A DNA stretch of 64,000 nt from NCBI GenBank assembly GCA_015680685.1, contig MNCI01006555.1, positions 589,478 through 653,477 on the forward strand, written 5' to 3'. The stretch's first letter is position 1; every line of letters starts with the position of its first letter. The stretch comes from Gnetum montanum. Taxonomy: Eukaryota; Streptophyta; Gnetopsida; Gnetales; Gnetaceae. Under the pieces are notes generated by a model, which made no database searches, was not told the origin of the DNA, and was given only the letters and a program-made list of their open reading frames with translations. Below, piece by piece: positions 34,490 to 46,189 of the stretch. Position numbers and translations under genes: made by a program.

Positions 34490-36577
34490 TGTATCGATCG
34501 AAAACATTAGTGGTTGAAACACCAAGAAGTTGTCGGGTGTATAGCCTAACCACAGATCTGTGTGAGGACCATGCTAGACAGAAATGGAAACAGGGTTCCC
34601 TGAATGGTCTGGTCGATTAGACAGGGACTTAATTGGTGTAACTTAACCTTTCATAAACGTTTGTTTTGGAAACGATGTATGTGAGTGAAGCGATGATTAA
34701 CAAATGTAAAATGATAAAAAATAGTGCAAAATACGATGATAGTGAAAAAAATAAAATAGGCTTGGGTGAGAAAATGCACTGCCCCAAGGTCACAGATCTG
34801 ATCTTTGTTTTGTTGAAAAGTGTAAAATTGAATATGCAACATTGGAGAGGCACAAGTTACAACATAGAAGTATGGTTGCAGGTCCCTGAACTATAGTTAA
34901 TAGCTTGTTACTCAAGATTCTTCTGCTTGCCAATCTGTTCATCAAGATGCAAAAATGCTAAACCCACAAAAAGATATCTGAGGTCAACCAGAATGCTCAA
35001 AGCCAACTAGAATTCTAAGCATGCCCACTATGCTCTCCAAAAGCCAACCCTTTGAACATTGTTCATAGGGGTATTTATAGAGCCAGATGCAGGAGAGAAA
35101 CGTGGTTTAGATGCCACGTGTCCTGGGTCCCACAGAGTGCAAAGGTGACCATGCTATTCTACTATATATTACTGCTACACTGTGATCATACCACTGAAAG
35201 TGTACCAACAATGAAAGCGAAATGAAGCCTATGCTCAAGGACTACATCTTCTCTACTCTTGCGAGCAGGGTCAAGCATAGGGACAATTTTGGAGATTGAC
35301 TAGGGGTGTGCAAGATGAAGCAAACTTGCTGATTTTGCCCATCGAAGAGGTGCTAGGTTGAGAATGATCATTGCCCATAAGTTCTGGAGCTAACTGAAGA
35401 TGTCTTAATGCTTCCATGCAAGTGTTGCACTGCTTACACTATCCAGCATGTTGGCATAGCATAAGCAACTTCATGCTACACTGTGCTACGCTATGTAGCA
35501 TAGCATAGCGTAACCACTAGTCTTGAAAGAAGTCTTATCTAAAAGCCAAGAGCATCTATCTAAGGCTTAGTTAGGCAAGAAACTAAAACTGTCTTTCATG
35601 CTGGAAAGCCTTCGGACCTACTGAGTTCATCCTTGGGGAATTTTGTTGTTCTGCATCCTCACTACACTGTGCTATGCTATGCAGCGTAGCATAGCATAGT
35701 GGCCAACGTGACATGCATCCTTGTTTAATCTATAATGGTTTATCAGGAAAATTTACTTGAGGCCTAAGGGCTAAGTGGAATAAGCAATTTTGAAGGCCAA
35801 AGCATTGCCAAGTGCAATCCTCTTACTGGAGTCGCTTAGCAGAGGGGCCTTTGTGCATTCTATCCTTGCTACACTATGCTACGCTTCATAGCGTAGCATA
35901 GCATAGCACCCCATCTTGGTTGAATCCTAACTTATTTTGCAAACATTTTGTTATAGGATGTTTGTCATGTCCTGGTGTGTTAGCAGAACAAACTTGTTTA
36001 ATGGTTGAAGCATGGGAAAATGTTGTTACTTTGTTGGAGTCTTCTAAGTAGGAGTGTTATCGAAGTACATCCCCACTACGCTGAGCTATGCTACATAGCA
36101 TAGCATAGCATACCACTCAGATTGAGATGATTTTTAACAAAATTTACCACATTCTGTTGTGCCATATCGCTTATGTTTCAGAGGTGAAACATGGAAAATG
36201 CTCTGGAATACTGGCTTGTTATCAATTTTCATCTTGGACATTTGATTGGTCTCCTCAAGGCTTGCTACGCTACGTAGCGTATCAGGTTTCTCTGTTAGAA
36301 AAATTGCCAAACTATTTAGCTCATCCTGAACAGTTTCGGTAACTCCTAGCATGGCCTCTAGATAGACTATCAGCCAGATCAATTGTTAGCTTGGGTAGGC
36401 TAGAGAGTCCAGCAAGCTTGTTAGTTTGGGCAATAGAAAACTTGCCAAACTATACAGTCTATCCTCAATGCCTACATTGTCCTGATGGCCCATCATGATG
36501 CTACACTTGTGGAAGTCCTTGCCCAAATTCCAAGACTTTGCCAAAGCATCAAGGTCTTGAAATTTTATGGTGTTTCA
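34490..36577 (-). repeat. LTR C (5' LTR of Eold), 2088 bp
   Basis: Starts TGTATCGATC and ends ATGGTGTTTCA. Minus-strand TATA at 35072-35079, with a promoter block shared with LTR B. Six palindrome clusters of the CTACGCTATG type, about 35483-35515, 35662-35700, 35868-35910, 36073-36110, 36262-36282 and 36666-36700 (the last lies in the next LTR fragment). Confidence 0.75.
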
Positions 36578-36784
36578 AAAAATTGAGAGCATAGTAGGAC
36601 ACTTAGAAAAATTTTCATGATACTGCTATTAACACTTAGAAAAATCTTGCAAAATAGGGCTCAATGTGTGTTACGCTGGCTATGCTGTAGAGCATAACAC
36701 TAGACTTAGAAAAAATTTTCCAAGTTTTGATACTTAAACAAATTTTTCATTGAACTATTGAAGCCTAAAATTGGTGGTGTTTTA
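36578..36784 (-). repeat. Fragment of an LTR D-type LTR (3' LTR of Eold2)
   Basis: Repeated CTTAGAAAAATTT blocks and an end GGTGGTGTTTTA match the last 200 bases of LTR D. Its left part is replaced by LTR C, so Eold probably inserted into this LTR. Confidence 0.55.
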
Positions 36785-37748
36785 GCTGCTTGACCTATTC
36801 CATTGAGGTTTGGATTAGCTGGAATGCCTAATCCAAGCCTTGGGATGCCATAGTGGGCTATGTTAGTTGTGCTACCCATTGTGCCAGTTGCATGGTCCAT
36901 GACCTAGCTATAGGTTGTGGGGTCACCCGAGATGCTTACTCCATTGGTTGTGCCATAGGCACAATGGCTTGGGCCAACCACACATGTGTGGGTTGGACCA
37001 CTGCGAAGGGTGCCAATAAGACAAGTAGAGTATAAGATGCCTAAGTCATTTGTGGTTGAGGGATATGCATGGTGTGCATGTAGGTTTGTGCAGGCATGAT
37101 GGTTACCAATAGGGATGATTGAGTGAGTTGCAAAAATTCCAAAAAAGGTAATTTGATTACAGGTACTACATCTTGACATATGTATTGCATTTGGTGGGTT
37201 GCCACCATAGGCGTTGACCTAGGAAGTGCAATTAGGACTATAATTGCCTCTAGGAAGATAGGTTGACAAGACTATGGGAAGACTAGACCAGGGATTGTCT
37301 GTTGGGAGGTATGGAAAGAGTTCTCATGCTTGAAAGAAGCTTTAAATTCATCTTGCTCTTCTTATTAGGGCTCCTCATAATCTATTCCTACCTCATGCTC
37401 ACTTATTCAGATGAGCTTAGCTACGATCCACCTATAAGGTTTGGTAAGTGGGATGAAGTCAATGGAGGAAGGGATGTACTCCCATTCATTTCGATGGATG
37501 AGTTCGTAGCCCTACTTAGCTTCCATGTTCATGCAGTCTATGAATAGGCTGGCTTGGAGCTTCGTAAAGATAAAGTTGTGTTGCTCATTATGAAGCATAG
37601 TATACTTAGGTTCCTGGTTGTGCAACCTAAAGGATTACCTAGGCTCTGCCATGATAGAACTAGTAGAGAAATCAACCCTATTTTCTTGTTGAGTAGGCAA
37701 GATAGTGAGTGTGCTCAGAATGGATACCAAAGGTTGTTTAGAATTCAT
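36785..37748 (-). pseudogene. Eold2 gag N-terminal fragment
   Basis: Minus-strand gag from the start near 37748 to the G-L-D-x-A-F-Q-L-I-Q-T segment near 36800. It then abuts the LTR fragment directly; the gag core and protease are missing. Frameshifts and stops throughout. Confidence 0.6.
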
Positions 37749-38162
37749 GATGCTGACTGAAATTTGCAAAAGAAATAGCTAAGTTTGGAAATTATAGGAA
37801 AATGGCTAAATTTAAAGATTGTAGAAAAATAGCTAAGTTTAGAGACTATGCTCTCTATATTGAGAGTCGACTATGCTCTCTACTAAGAGCCCAAAATTTT
37901 TCTCAGTGTAAGAATGTATGTTTTGGGATTGTTACGTGGGATTCTAGGGGAACTAATGATGGGGTCTAGCTACACCAACTAGTTGGTAGACAACGCATAT
38001 GCTAGCCTAAGATCCAGCTATTGCAAAATGTGGTAGGTGCATAGGGGTGTTGGGTCTACGCTAGCCAAAAGCTAGCAACAGTGATGTAGAGATCATGTGA
38101 GACAATGATCAATGGAGTTAGAAGAAGGAAATGGATTGGCCCTCCTTCTAGTGCTAGAAAAC
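37749..38162 (-). other. Eold2 leader and PBS-like block
   Basis: Contains two copies of a GACTATGCTCTCTA word (37846-37895), the word typical of LTR D, and the PBS-like block at 38140-38156. Confidence 0.5.
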
Positions 38163-39687
38163 TGTAGTAACCAAAAACATCAACAATTGGAATGGAATAC
38201 TACGAGGTTTTCAGGTGCATAGTTTTTAACTTGATTCCATGTGAGGGCTTACTAGAGGTGAATATGGGATGCCTACAATGGTCTTGTTGATCGAATGGAA
38301 ACTTACCAAATGCAATGCCACATGGTGCTAAGTGTTTGCATGGTGTTCACGGTGTCAGAAGGGTAAGCATAGTCATGGTTTTTAGTACAAAATAAGGGTG
38401 TAAATGCATGTTGGTACATTAAAAAATAAAAAATAAAAGTAAAATGCCAAAATGCAAAGAAAAATGCTGAAAAATGTAGAGGGGAGAGAGTGAGAGAAGA
38501 AGCAACACCACCCCAAACAAGGTTGACTGTAGTTAACCTTAGCAGGAATGAGAAGGTATGTGGTGTATAGTAGGTGCACTGGAAAATGTAGTCATAGTCT
38601 CAAAGTGTTTGGCCACAAATACTAATGTTTTTCCATGGTGTTTGTGCTTGTTGGGTTGGCTACCACGGTGTGTAATGGACTATAGTGGTCTATGGTGTCC
38701 TACGGTGGTATGCAGCTTTTGCATTTCTCCTATTTGCTAGTGTGCCTCTGAATTTTTGTGCATCCAAAATGCCAAAATGCTCAAATTTTCCAACCCCTAA
38801 AACATTGAGGATATGGGTATTTATGGGCTTAGGGTTCCCATGGAATGCAGATCAGCTACCATGTGGTAGTGGGATAGTTGGGACTATATTGCACCCAACT
38901 ACACTCTCCACTAGAGTAAGTGGTATTATGCTCTAGTGTGCTCCAATGGACTTTTTGAGACTACCAAACTATGACTATGCTACCAACTACATGCTTGTGA
39001 GTTAAATAGGATTGGAATGTACCTAAAAAATGTGAAAAAATGCAGCTTTAAAGACTATGCTCTGGGACTATGCTATACACTATCTTGAGTGGGGTGGAGA
39101 CAAAAGGAAGTACAACAAAGATGCATTTTTGCTTACTACACTTGCCGAAGGTGTGTTGGAGCTGAGTTGAGTGCTAGTGTTGCATTTTGAAGGGCATTGG
39201 ATGCTATTTTGACTAACTACACTCAACTATTCTTTGCAAAAAATGTGGCAATGTGCTAACTACGCTCTCCATAAGAGGTTGACTGTGCTTCCAATTAGGG
39301 TCAAGTGTAGTCCTAGTAATTAGAAAATTTTTGCAAAATCTGGTTTCTAGTTGACTATGCTTGACTATGTTCTAGTCTAGTGGAGAGCATAGTCTCAACA
39401 CTTAGAAAACCTTTTACCAAACTAGGTCTTCCATGCTAATTATGCTTGACCATGCTCTAGTGCAGTGGAGAGCATGGTCTTGGACTTAAAAAAATCTATA
39501 GCTGCTAGCTAAACACTTAGAAAAATTTGCAAAATGACCTTTGATGTTTACTATGCTCTTTACTAAGCTGAGTATGCTCTAGTGTAGTGGAGAGATTAGT
39601 CTCAACACTTAGAAAAAATTTACTTCATGTTGACAATTAGAAAAATTTGCAACTGAGAAGTGTCAACCCAAATTTGGTGGTGTTTCA
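38163..39687 (-). repeat. LTR D (5' LTR of Eold2), 1525 bp
   Basis: Starts TGTAGTAACC and ends GGTGGTGTTTCA. Minus-strand TATA-like box at 38819-38826. Its right half has repeated hairpins with arms GACTATG/CATAGTC or GACCATG/CATGGTC (39363-39394, 39448-39479) and a degraded one near 39570. Confidence 0.75.
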
Positions 39688-40190
39688 ATCTTAACAAGAC
39701 GTAAAAGGGTAGTTTTGATTAAGACTCAGAAGGATAGCTTGTAATAATGGACGTGTCTCTTAAGGTAACCTTTGGGGGTTTGACCTAAGGCATTTATACC
39801 TAGGGTTAGAGGTTGTGCCAACATGGAGTGACAAAGCCAGTACAGGTAAGTCATGGGAAGCTAGGTAAAGTGGGATAGGAAGTGGATTGGCCATCCCTTT
39901 TAGTTGTGTTTTAGGCCTAACTATGATGGCAGTTTTGGATTGCCTCTAAGGGCTAGATATCAAAGGAAGAAAACTCCAACGAACACCTTAGATCATGATC
40001 CAAACACACTTTTCCATATTAATAAAGCATTATTTTATTTCTCTTTCTCTACATTTTTCCTATTATTTCCTTTATATGTAATTTTAAATATCACTTATAT
40101 TTTGCATTTGGTATATTTTATTTATACACATAATGTCTAATATATCGCATATTCGATGTTTGCCATGACATCTGGGGAAGGAATGTCATA
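39688..40190 (+). repeat. End of another LTR (plus orientation), probably Ty3/gypsy chromovirus-like
   Basis: Ends just before a primer site at 40193 and contains AATAAA near 40020. The left boundary is not clear. The layout fits a Tekay/Del-type 5' LTR, but this is an inference from position and general look only. Confidence 0.4.
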
Positions 40191-40192
40191 AT

Positions 40193-40204
40193 TGGTATCA
40201 GAGC
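40193..40204 (+). other. tRNA-iMet primer binding site
   Basis: TGGTATCAGAGC, the classic plant LTR-retrotransposon PBS complementary to the 3' end of initiator methionine tRNA. It marks a plus-strand element different from the E family. Confidence 0.75.
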
Positions 40205-40920
40205 AAACCACGATCCAAGAGCCATTCACAACCATGGGTTGACTACAACATGAACTTGATGATGAATCTAGAAGCCACAACACAAGAAAATCCATTGATC
40301 ATCATTGGATTCATTATATGTTTATGATGTAAGTTAGAAGATACATTTTCATTGAGTTCACAAAAAAAGGATTAGGCATCTAGATCCCTAGTCTAGGTAA
40401 CTCTTACCCATCTTAATACTATAATTATTAATTGATCAGGGTCATTGTTAAATTTCTATTTAGAAAGTTAGTAACTATGACCTAAATTAATCTTGTTTTG
40501 TTGAAATTCATTATCCAAGTAATCTAGAAGATTCCAAGTTACCATATGTTAGCTTAAAAATGTTAGTTTAACAAAATAGGCTAGTTTTTTCCTTTTAATT
40601 CTTGAAAAATCAACTTCAATTTTCAACCATAAAACTATGTCCAACATGTAGTACTCATCGAAATGATTCCAACAATACAAATTTCATCTCGATTGGACTT
40701 ACAGTTTGAGAGATATTGATGTTTAAAGTTTGTCGTTATAAATGCATTAAAATTATTAAACTATTAAACTTATTAATTTATTATTTTTTAAAAAAATTCA
40801 AAATTTTAGGATTGAAAATCAATCTAGAATTTTCGTTTACCCATATCAAACCCCTCCCTTATCATTAGTCAAACCACCACGTCAATTGCTAAGGCAAGGT
40901 GGTATAAAATAATAATAAAA
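40205..40920. other. Internal leader of the iMet-primed element, no gene seen
   Basis: AT-rich sequence downstream of the PBS. I see no gag or pol similarity. Confidence 0.35.
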
Positions 40921-40924
40921 AGCT

Positions 40925-41160
40925 AAAAAAAAATTTAAATAGGAGGTTGTGGGTTTGACACCAAGCCCCAACTTACTTTTATCTAAAAAAAATAAAAATA
41001 CTTTTAAAGTAGGAGGTTGTGAGTTCAAAACCCAACTCCCACTTTAAACAAATATATATATATAGTAAAAAAGATTAAATTAATAATAAAAAAATTTAAG
41101 TGGGAGGTCATGGGTTCAAACCCCAATCCTCGACTTCAAAAATATATTTTTTATAAATAA
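40925..41160 (+). repeat. Three diverged repeats with a tRNA B-box-like core
   Basis: Three spaced copies of a block like GGGAGGTCATGGGTTCAAAC (near 40945, 41010 and 41100), separated by A-rich stretches. The core resembles a Pol III B box, but no A box or tRNA fold was seen. Confidence 0.45.
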
Positions 41161-41838
41161 ATAATAATTTATAAAAAGAACTTACGTTGTATCAGCCTGC
41201 AAGGGCCACATAGGCCCAACAAGAGCCACACAAGCCTTGTAGGCTATGCAAGCCTAGCAGGAGCTGCATAGACCTTGTGGGGACCATGTTGCCCCTATTC
41301 TTGTTGTTGCCACCACTCTTGTTGCATTGTCACCTACCTAATCCAAAACCCTCTCTTCCTACACCCGTTACAATCACCCCTCGATCTATCGTCATGTCAC
41401 TCCCATTGCATCATTCTTCATTTGCCATGCAGATCTGTCCTTGTGCAACTGCACTAGCACTGCCACTCCACCCTTCACACCCACCACTGCTCAACCAATA
41501 CCTACTATCTACCACTGCCACCACTATCCAACCATTGCTTACTATCTGTTGCTACGACTGCCATGGGTCCTACAATCGCACTTTGCAATCATTGCCCTCT
41601 ATGCCATGTGCACCTTGCAATCGCACATCCTTTCATAGTTCGTTGCCATGTCACGCTTACACACTTCGCCATCTACTGACAACATGCCTACACCCTCCAT
41701 CGTCTACTTCTATTCACTTTTGTGCCTTTTTCCATATGCTATTGTGCTACACCATGCCTACCACTACCATTGCCACACTTGCCACTGCCCCACCTACTTA
41801 CCACATGCTTGCTACCTACTATGCACATTTCCCTCCAA
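41161..41838. other. C-rich low-complexity region without a convincing gene
   Basis: Strong strand bias (C/T-rich plus strand, many CACC and CTACC runs) opens a 201-codon frame at 41277-41882. The predicted protein is a Pro/His/Leu/Thr-rich low-complexity string with no motif, and overlapping frames are open too. Confidence 0.45.
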
Positions 41839-42058
41839 CACCACCAAAAATTGCCTCTAGCATCCCCAAAAGCCACCTCTAGCACCATCAAAACTACCTT
41901 TTGCACCACCAGAAATTGCATCTAGCACTTTTGAAAACTTTCTCTAGGACTAATAAAAACCACCTCAAGCACCATCAAAAATCACCTTATAATCGCTAAA
42001 AACGACCTCTAGCATCATCGAAAACAACCTTTTTAGACATCACCAAAAACCACCTCTC
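41839..42058 (+). repeat. 21-22 bp minisatellite, about ten diverged units
   Basis: Consensus parts CACCATCAAAAAC and CACCTCTAGC recur about every 21-22 bases. Units are diverged but in phase over roughly 220 bases. Confidence 0.65.
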
Positions 42059-42340
42059 TACCACGTGAACTCTAAGATAGGCTATATAGGCCTAGAGGAG
42101 GATTACATGGATCCCATAGTAGGTATCATGGACCCTAAAATGGCCATCATTCACATAGCAAAAATTTCCATTCGTAGATGGAAAATTTGAATTTCTAACA
42201 ATTGATGAAAATTTTGAAATTCCCATCAACTAATGAAAAAATTTAAATATTTTCATCATTAATTATCAATTTAAATTAACAATGCATACAAATATTTTTA
42301 AAATTTCAAAATTGGCACCTTGGTAACAATAAAGATAAAA

Positions 42341-42413
42341 ACTTCATCATTAAGCATTCTCTTTTTGGTGTAGAACTAGGATGGGTGACCTCTCGAGAAG
42401 TCTCGTTTTTTAC
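42341..42413 (+). repeat. 5S rRNA-derived fragment (3' half)
   Basis: ACTAGGATGGGTGACC (42375-42390), followed by an AGAAGTCTCG-like stretch, matches the conserved late part of plant 5S rRNA. The preceding 30 bases align with the TTAAGC...GTAG part. It is degraded and lacks the 5' half. It could come from a Cassandra-type TRIM, a 5S-derived SINE or an LTR carrying 5S sequence. Confidence 0.6.
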
Positions 42414-43149
42414 AGCAAAGGTCCTAGACTCCAAAAGCCATAACTTCTGATTTTGGAATTCTTTTTCAATAAACGAATACTCATTTCCTATAGTTGTCAA
42501 CCTTCTAGACACAATGGTGAAGTTAGGTCCATCTCAAGGAATCCCAAAAATAAGTTTTTGCTCCTTGCCCGATATAGTGCCTTGAGATCTTCAAAAATTT
42601 AATTTTGGCATCACTCAAGAATATGATGTCCATTATCAACATATGAATAGTCATTTCCAACATTTTTCACCATTTTGAACTTAATGGTAGGGTTAGATTT
42701 ATTATTCAAGCACCCAATAATTTTCTTATATCATAAATTCAACCTTTTAGGCTTCAAGATTTAGTGCATAACCCTTAGAGATAGTCTTAAGATCACTATG
42801 GCATTGAAAAACTGCTAATTTTGGCCAAGCACCTTGAAACGAGAACGACTCATTCCATGTAGCCACCACATAGTGTTCCTCCCATGATGCCCTCATTTAT
42901 TATCTCAATAAGTCCTTCATTTGGACATCAATTTCCATATGATTCCCACATCTCCTTTGTTCCCTTTATCCCAAAAATCCTTGCACAAACATCATTTTTC
43001 CTCTTCAACCCCCTATAGTAATAGAATCAAGACAACCAATCCATAGTCCATCACCCAACCTCAAGCCATTCAACAACCAATATAGCCCAACTGCATAACC
43101 AATATAGCTTGTAGGTATATCTCAAAGTGTAGATCAAGCTTTTAGCTAA
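42414..43149. other. AT-rich repeat-derived sequence, no gene seen
   Basis: Contains phrases typical of non-coding retroelement sequence. I found no reading frame or motif. Confidence 0.3.
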
Positions 43150-45710
43150 TCCAAAACCTTACTAATAAATTGAAGAAACTTGAGGCAAGCACCAACTAGA
43201 TGGTATAGGTCATGGACTTTTACCAAGATGTTGCTATAAGCCCCAGTGTCTCATAAATAACTCTTCTTGTAGGTGTTCCCATCCCTCACTTAATCAAGTA
43301 TAATGATAAAAGTGATCCCAATGCCCATCTAATTATCTTTTGCTTAAAGTGCTTTCATATGCAAGCTTGACCACACATTGTGCTATATGTATTTTCCATG
43401 TTCTTGACTGGAAAATCTCTTGACTAGTACTGAGTACTACCTAGAGGATCTATTTCCTCTATGGATTGATTAATAAACCAATTTTTAACTACTTCAATTA
43501 CAACTTGAAATCTAAAATAACACTTGACTAACTCATGAAAGTGATATATAGACCTCTTAAGGTAGTCCAAAAGTTCATACAAAGATGAAATGCTATACTT
43601 AATGAAATACTTGAATCCATCTTTGAAACACACCTTCTAGCCATTTTCAAGGATGTGGTTAACAACTCTGTCAAGTGTAAACACTATTATCTAGATCCTT
43701 GATCCCTCAGCCAAGTCTTCTCCCAACTCAAGTAGATAGAAGAAGTAGCAAAAGCCAATAATGACCTTGCATATGTAACCCATAAGAACCAACATATGAA
43801 ACAAGATTAGGACAAGCATAAATAAGCACATATAGCCATGGCCATAGTGGCCAAAGAACCTAAGATCACACAAAGGTTAAAAATGACATAACCTAAGGCT
43901 CCTACCATAGCTCTTGAGCTATCAACATCCTATGCTTCTATGTCCAACCTTCTAATGTCCAACTTCAAGTGAAAAGATAGGTCTAAGCACATCAAACTAC
44001 CTATGAAACCATCGAAGCTCCTTGATCACTTGCTCAAAAATGACCATATCCAATACAAACAACTATCTAAGAATGCTTGTAAGAGTCATGATTACTTATG
44101 TAAAATCACTAAGAAACCTACCATAGCCACAAAAGATAATCCTCCCATGCCCAAATACTTTAAGCTAGATAGATTCTACCACTACCATTAGCTTCTCAAC
44201 CATGATACTAATTTTTTCTTAGCCCTAAAAGGTGATTTACAAAATATGATAGATAATGGACAAATATTTATAGATGTATCTAACTAGGTTAGGCCTTAAA
44301 AGCAATCCATGCATGTATATAAAGACCCTCTTCATACTAATAATGATCCATTCACCATTGCCACCTTCAATGTCCAGGATAAGCCTAAAACTGCTAGGGA
44401 ACCATTTGTGGTTTAGGTACCATCTTGTAACAAACAAACTTCTATGAGTTTCAAGAGCTCCATTTATTATAAGAATATCAACACCTATGACACTCAAAGA
44501 CCATTTTGTCATTAGAGTACCCCCTTCCACCACTACTAAAACTATATCCCAAGTTAACTAGTATCCTCTTATAGTAGCCAATGCCTCAATCTTTTCCAAA
44601 TCAAATAATAAGAATTCACCCCCAAAACAATGCAAGATGCTAGCTTTTCAGCCTAAGGCTAAGGATACTAATCAATTGAAAGTTTGGAAGGAAGTAAGTT
44701 CACTAAAGCCTATCCCAATTTTAGTTATGCCCATGACCTATAACATCCAAAATGCATGAACTAGCCAACCTAGGAAGGGTAATCAAAAATAAGAGAAGGG
44801 AAAGGGGCCAAAATAAAAAATTTTAAAACATATGGTAAAATCCTAGGTAGAATGAAGAAGGTTAAAGCCAACAAAACTGATAAGGTATCTAAAAATGATA
44901 AAGACTTCCTCACTACCATGGAGTAGGTCAAGCTCTTACTAAATTATAAGAACACTTCTTTGTGCTTGTATGACTTGGTTATGACCTCTCAAACCCATAG
45001 TGAAGCTCTAGTTAATATGTTGACTTCAATTCCTATGAGTGAGGATATCCTAGCCAACAAAGAATCTATCCATGCAATGATAGTGTTACCCTCACATAAG
45101 GAAAAAATGAAGATAATAGTTTTGATGTTTCATGATAGTGAGGTGAAAAATAACTTGTAAAGTGATGAAGTATTGACAGATCTCCTATTTATATGATTAG
45201 AATTAGCTAGTAAAAGTTTCACCTAGTATATGTAGATGATGAGACAACCAAAAATATTACTCCCTTTCCTATTGTGGCGTGCTTAGGCTTGGTTGAATAT
45301 ATCCATAATACCTTCACCTTTGCACTAAAACCATTTAATGAATCATGCGTAGTTGTGAGGGTATCAATTATGTTAGACTTTGTGGCTGGGGAACAATTCC
45401 TCAAGTTTACTAATCCCAGGGAGACCTTGGTTGATCAATTTACAAGTAGTCTCTTCCTTATGAAGTAGGTAAAATCATAATTTATAGAGATAACATAGCT
45501 TCCTTATCCATCAATAATGTTGACATGGAATTTCAAGAAGAAACTTCCATAGCCAAAAATGAAGCCAAGAATCACAACAAGATCAACAATGCCAAAACCA
45601 ACAATGCTAGAGCCATAAAAAAATTGGAAGAGCTCCCATTTAATATCATAAGTGAAGGGAACAAGGATTACTAGATTGGGCAATAAAAAAACCTATAAAT
45701 TTCCTAATAT
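43150..45710 (+). pseudogene. ER gag-protease relic (plus strand)
   Basis: Heavily decayed copy of the family gag-protease, opposite in orientation to E1-E2. Traces in order: V-M-D-F-Y-Q-D (43205), D-P-N-A-H-L-I-I-F (43320), N-D-L-A-Y-V-T-H-K-N (43765), the former zinc knuckle F-Y-H-Y-H (44176) with Cys lost, H-F-V-I-R-V-P (44505), L-Y-D-L-V-M-T-S-Q-T-H (44965), protease V-Y-V-D-D near 45232, and the end E-L-P-F-N-I-I-S-E-G-N (45633). Stops throughout. Confidence 0.7.
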
Positions 45711-46189
45711 TTCAAAGATTAGAAAACAATTATGTGATTGAACATGCTATTTATTTTCTTTTCCATATATAGTTTAACTAGTCACCCTTATTTCAATTTT
45801 TATATACACCTTTACATTTTTTCCTTCTAGTTTTTGCTTGAATACATCATGTTTACCAATTTTCCCCATAGCCTTACTTTACATTTTCTAGTCAATTTAC
45901 AACATATGTCTATTTTTTATGTTTACAAAAAACTACATAAAATATTAAAATATAGAAAACATAAAATTACATAAAATTTTTAAACATAAAAAACAAAAAA
46001 AGTGTTTGAAACCAAACCCAAAATAGTAGCCTTAGTCACATTGTGTAACAATAACAAAAAGTAAATGTTCATAGCCATAGTTGCATTGTGCAAGAGATGA
46101 CAACAAAAATGATACATAGTCTCTAAGGCTATAACAATCAAATGGTAATAGCTACAATAATATAACAAAAACAATAATATATAACTAGT
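45711..46189. other. Gap between the convergent ER genes
   Basis: AT-rich. A single TAGTTTAACTAGTC remains near 45770, which could be a decayed unit of the hairpin array, but no repeat series is left. Confidence 0.35.

Noticed and set aside
41277-41882. 201-codon open frame on the plus strand
   Set aside because: Low-complexity Pro/His/Leu string caused by C-rich strand bias; overlapping frames are open as well.
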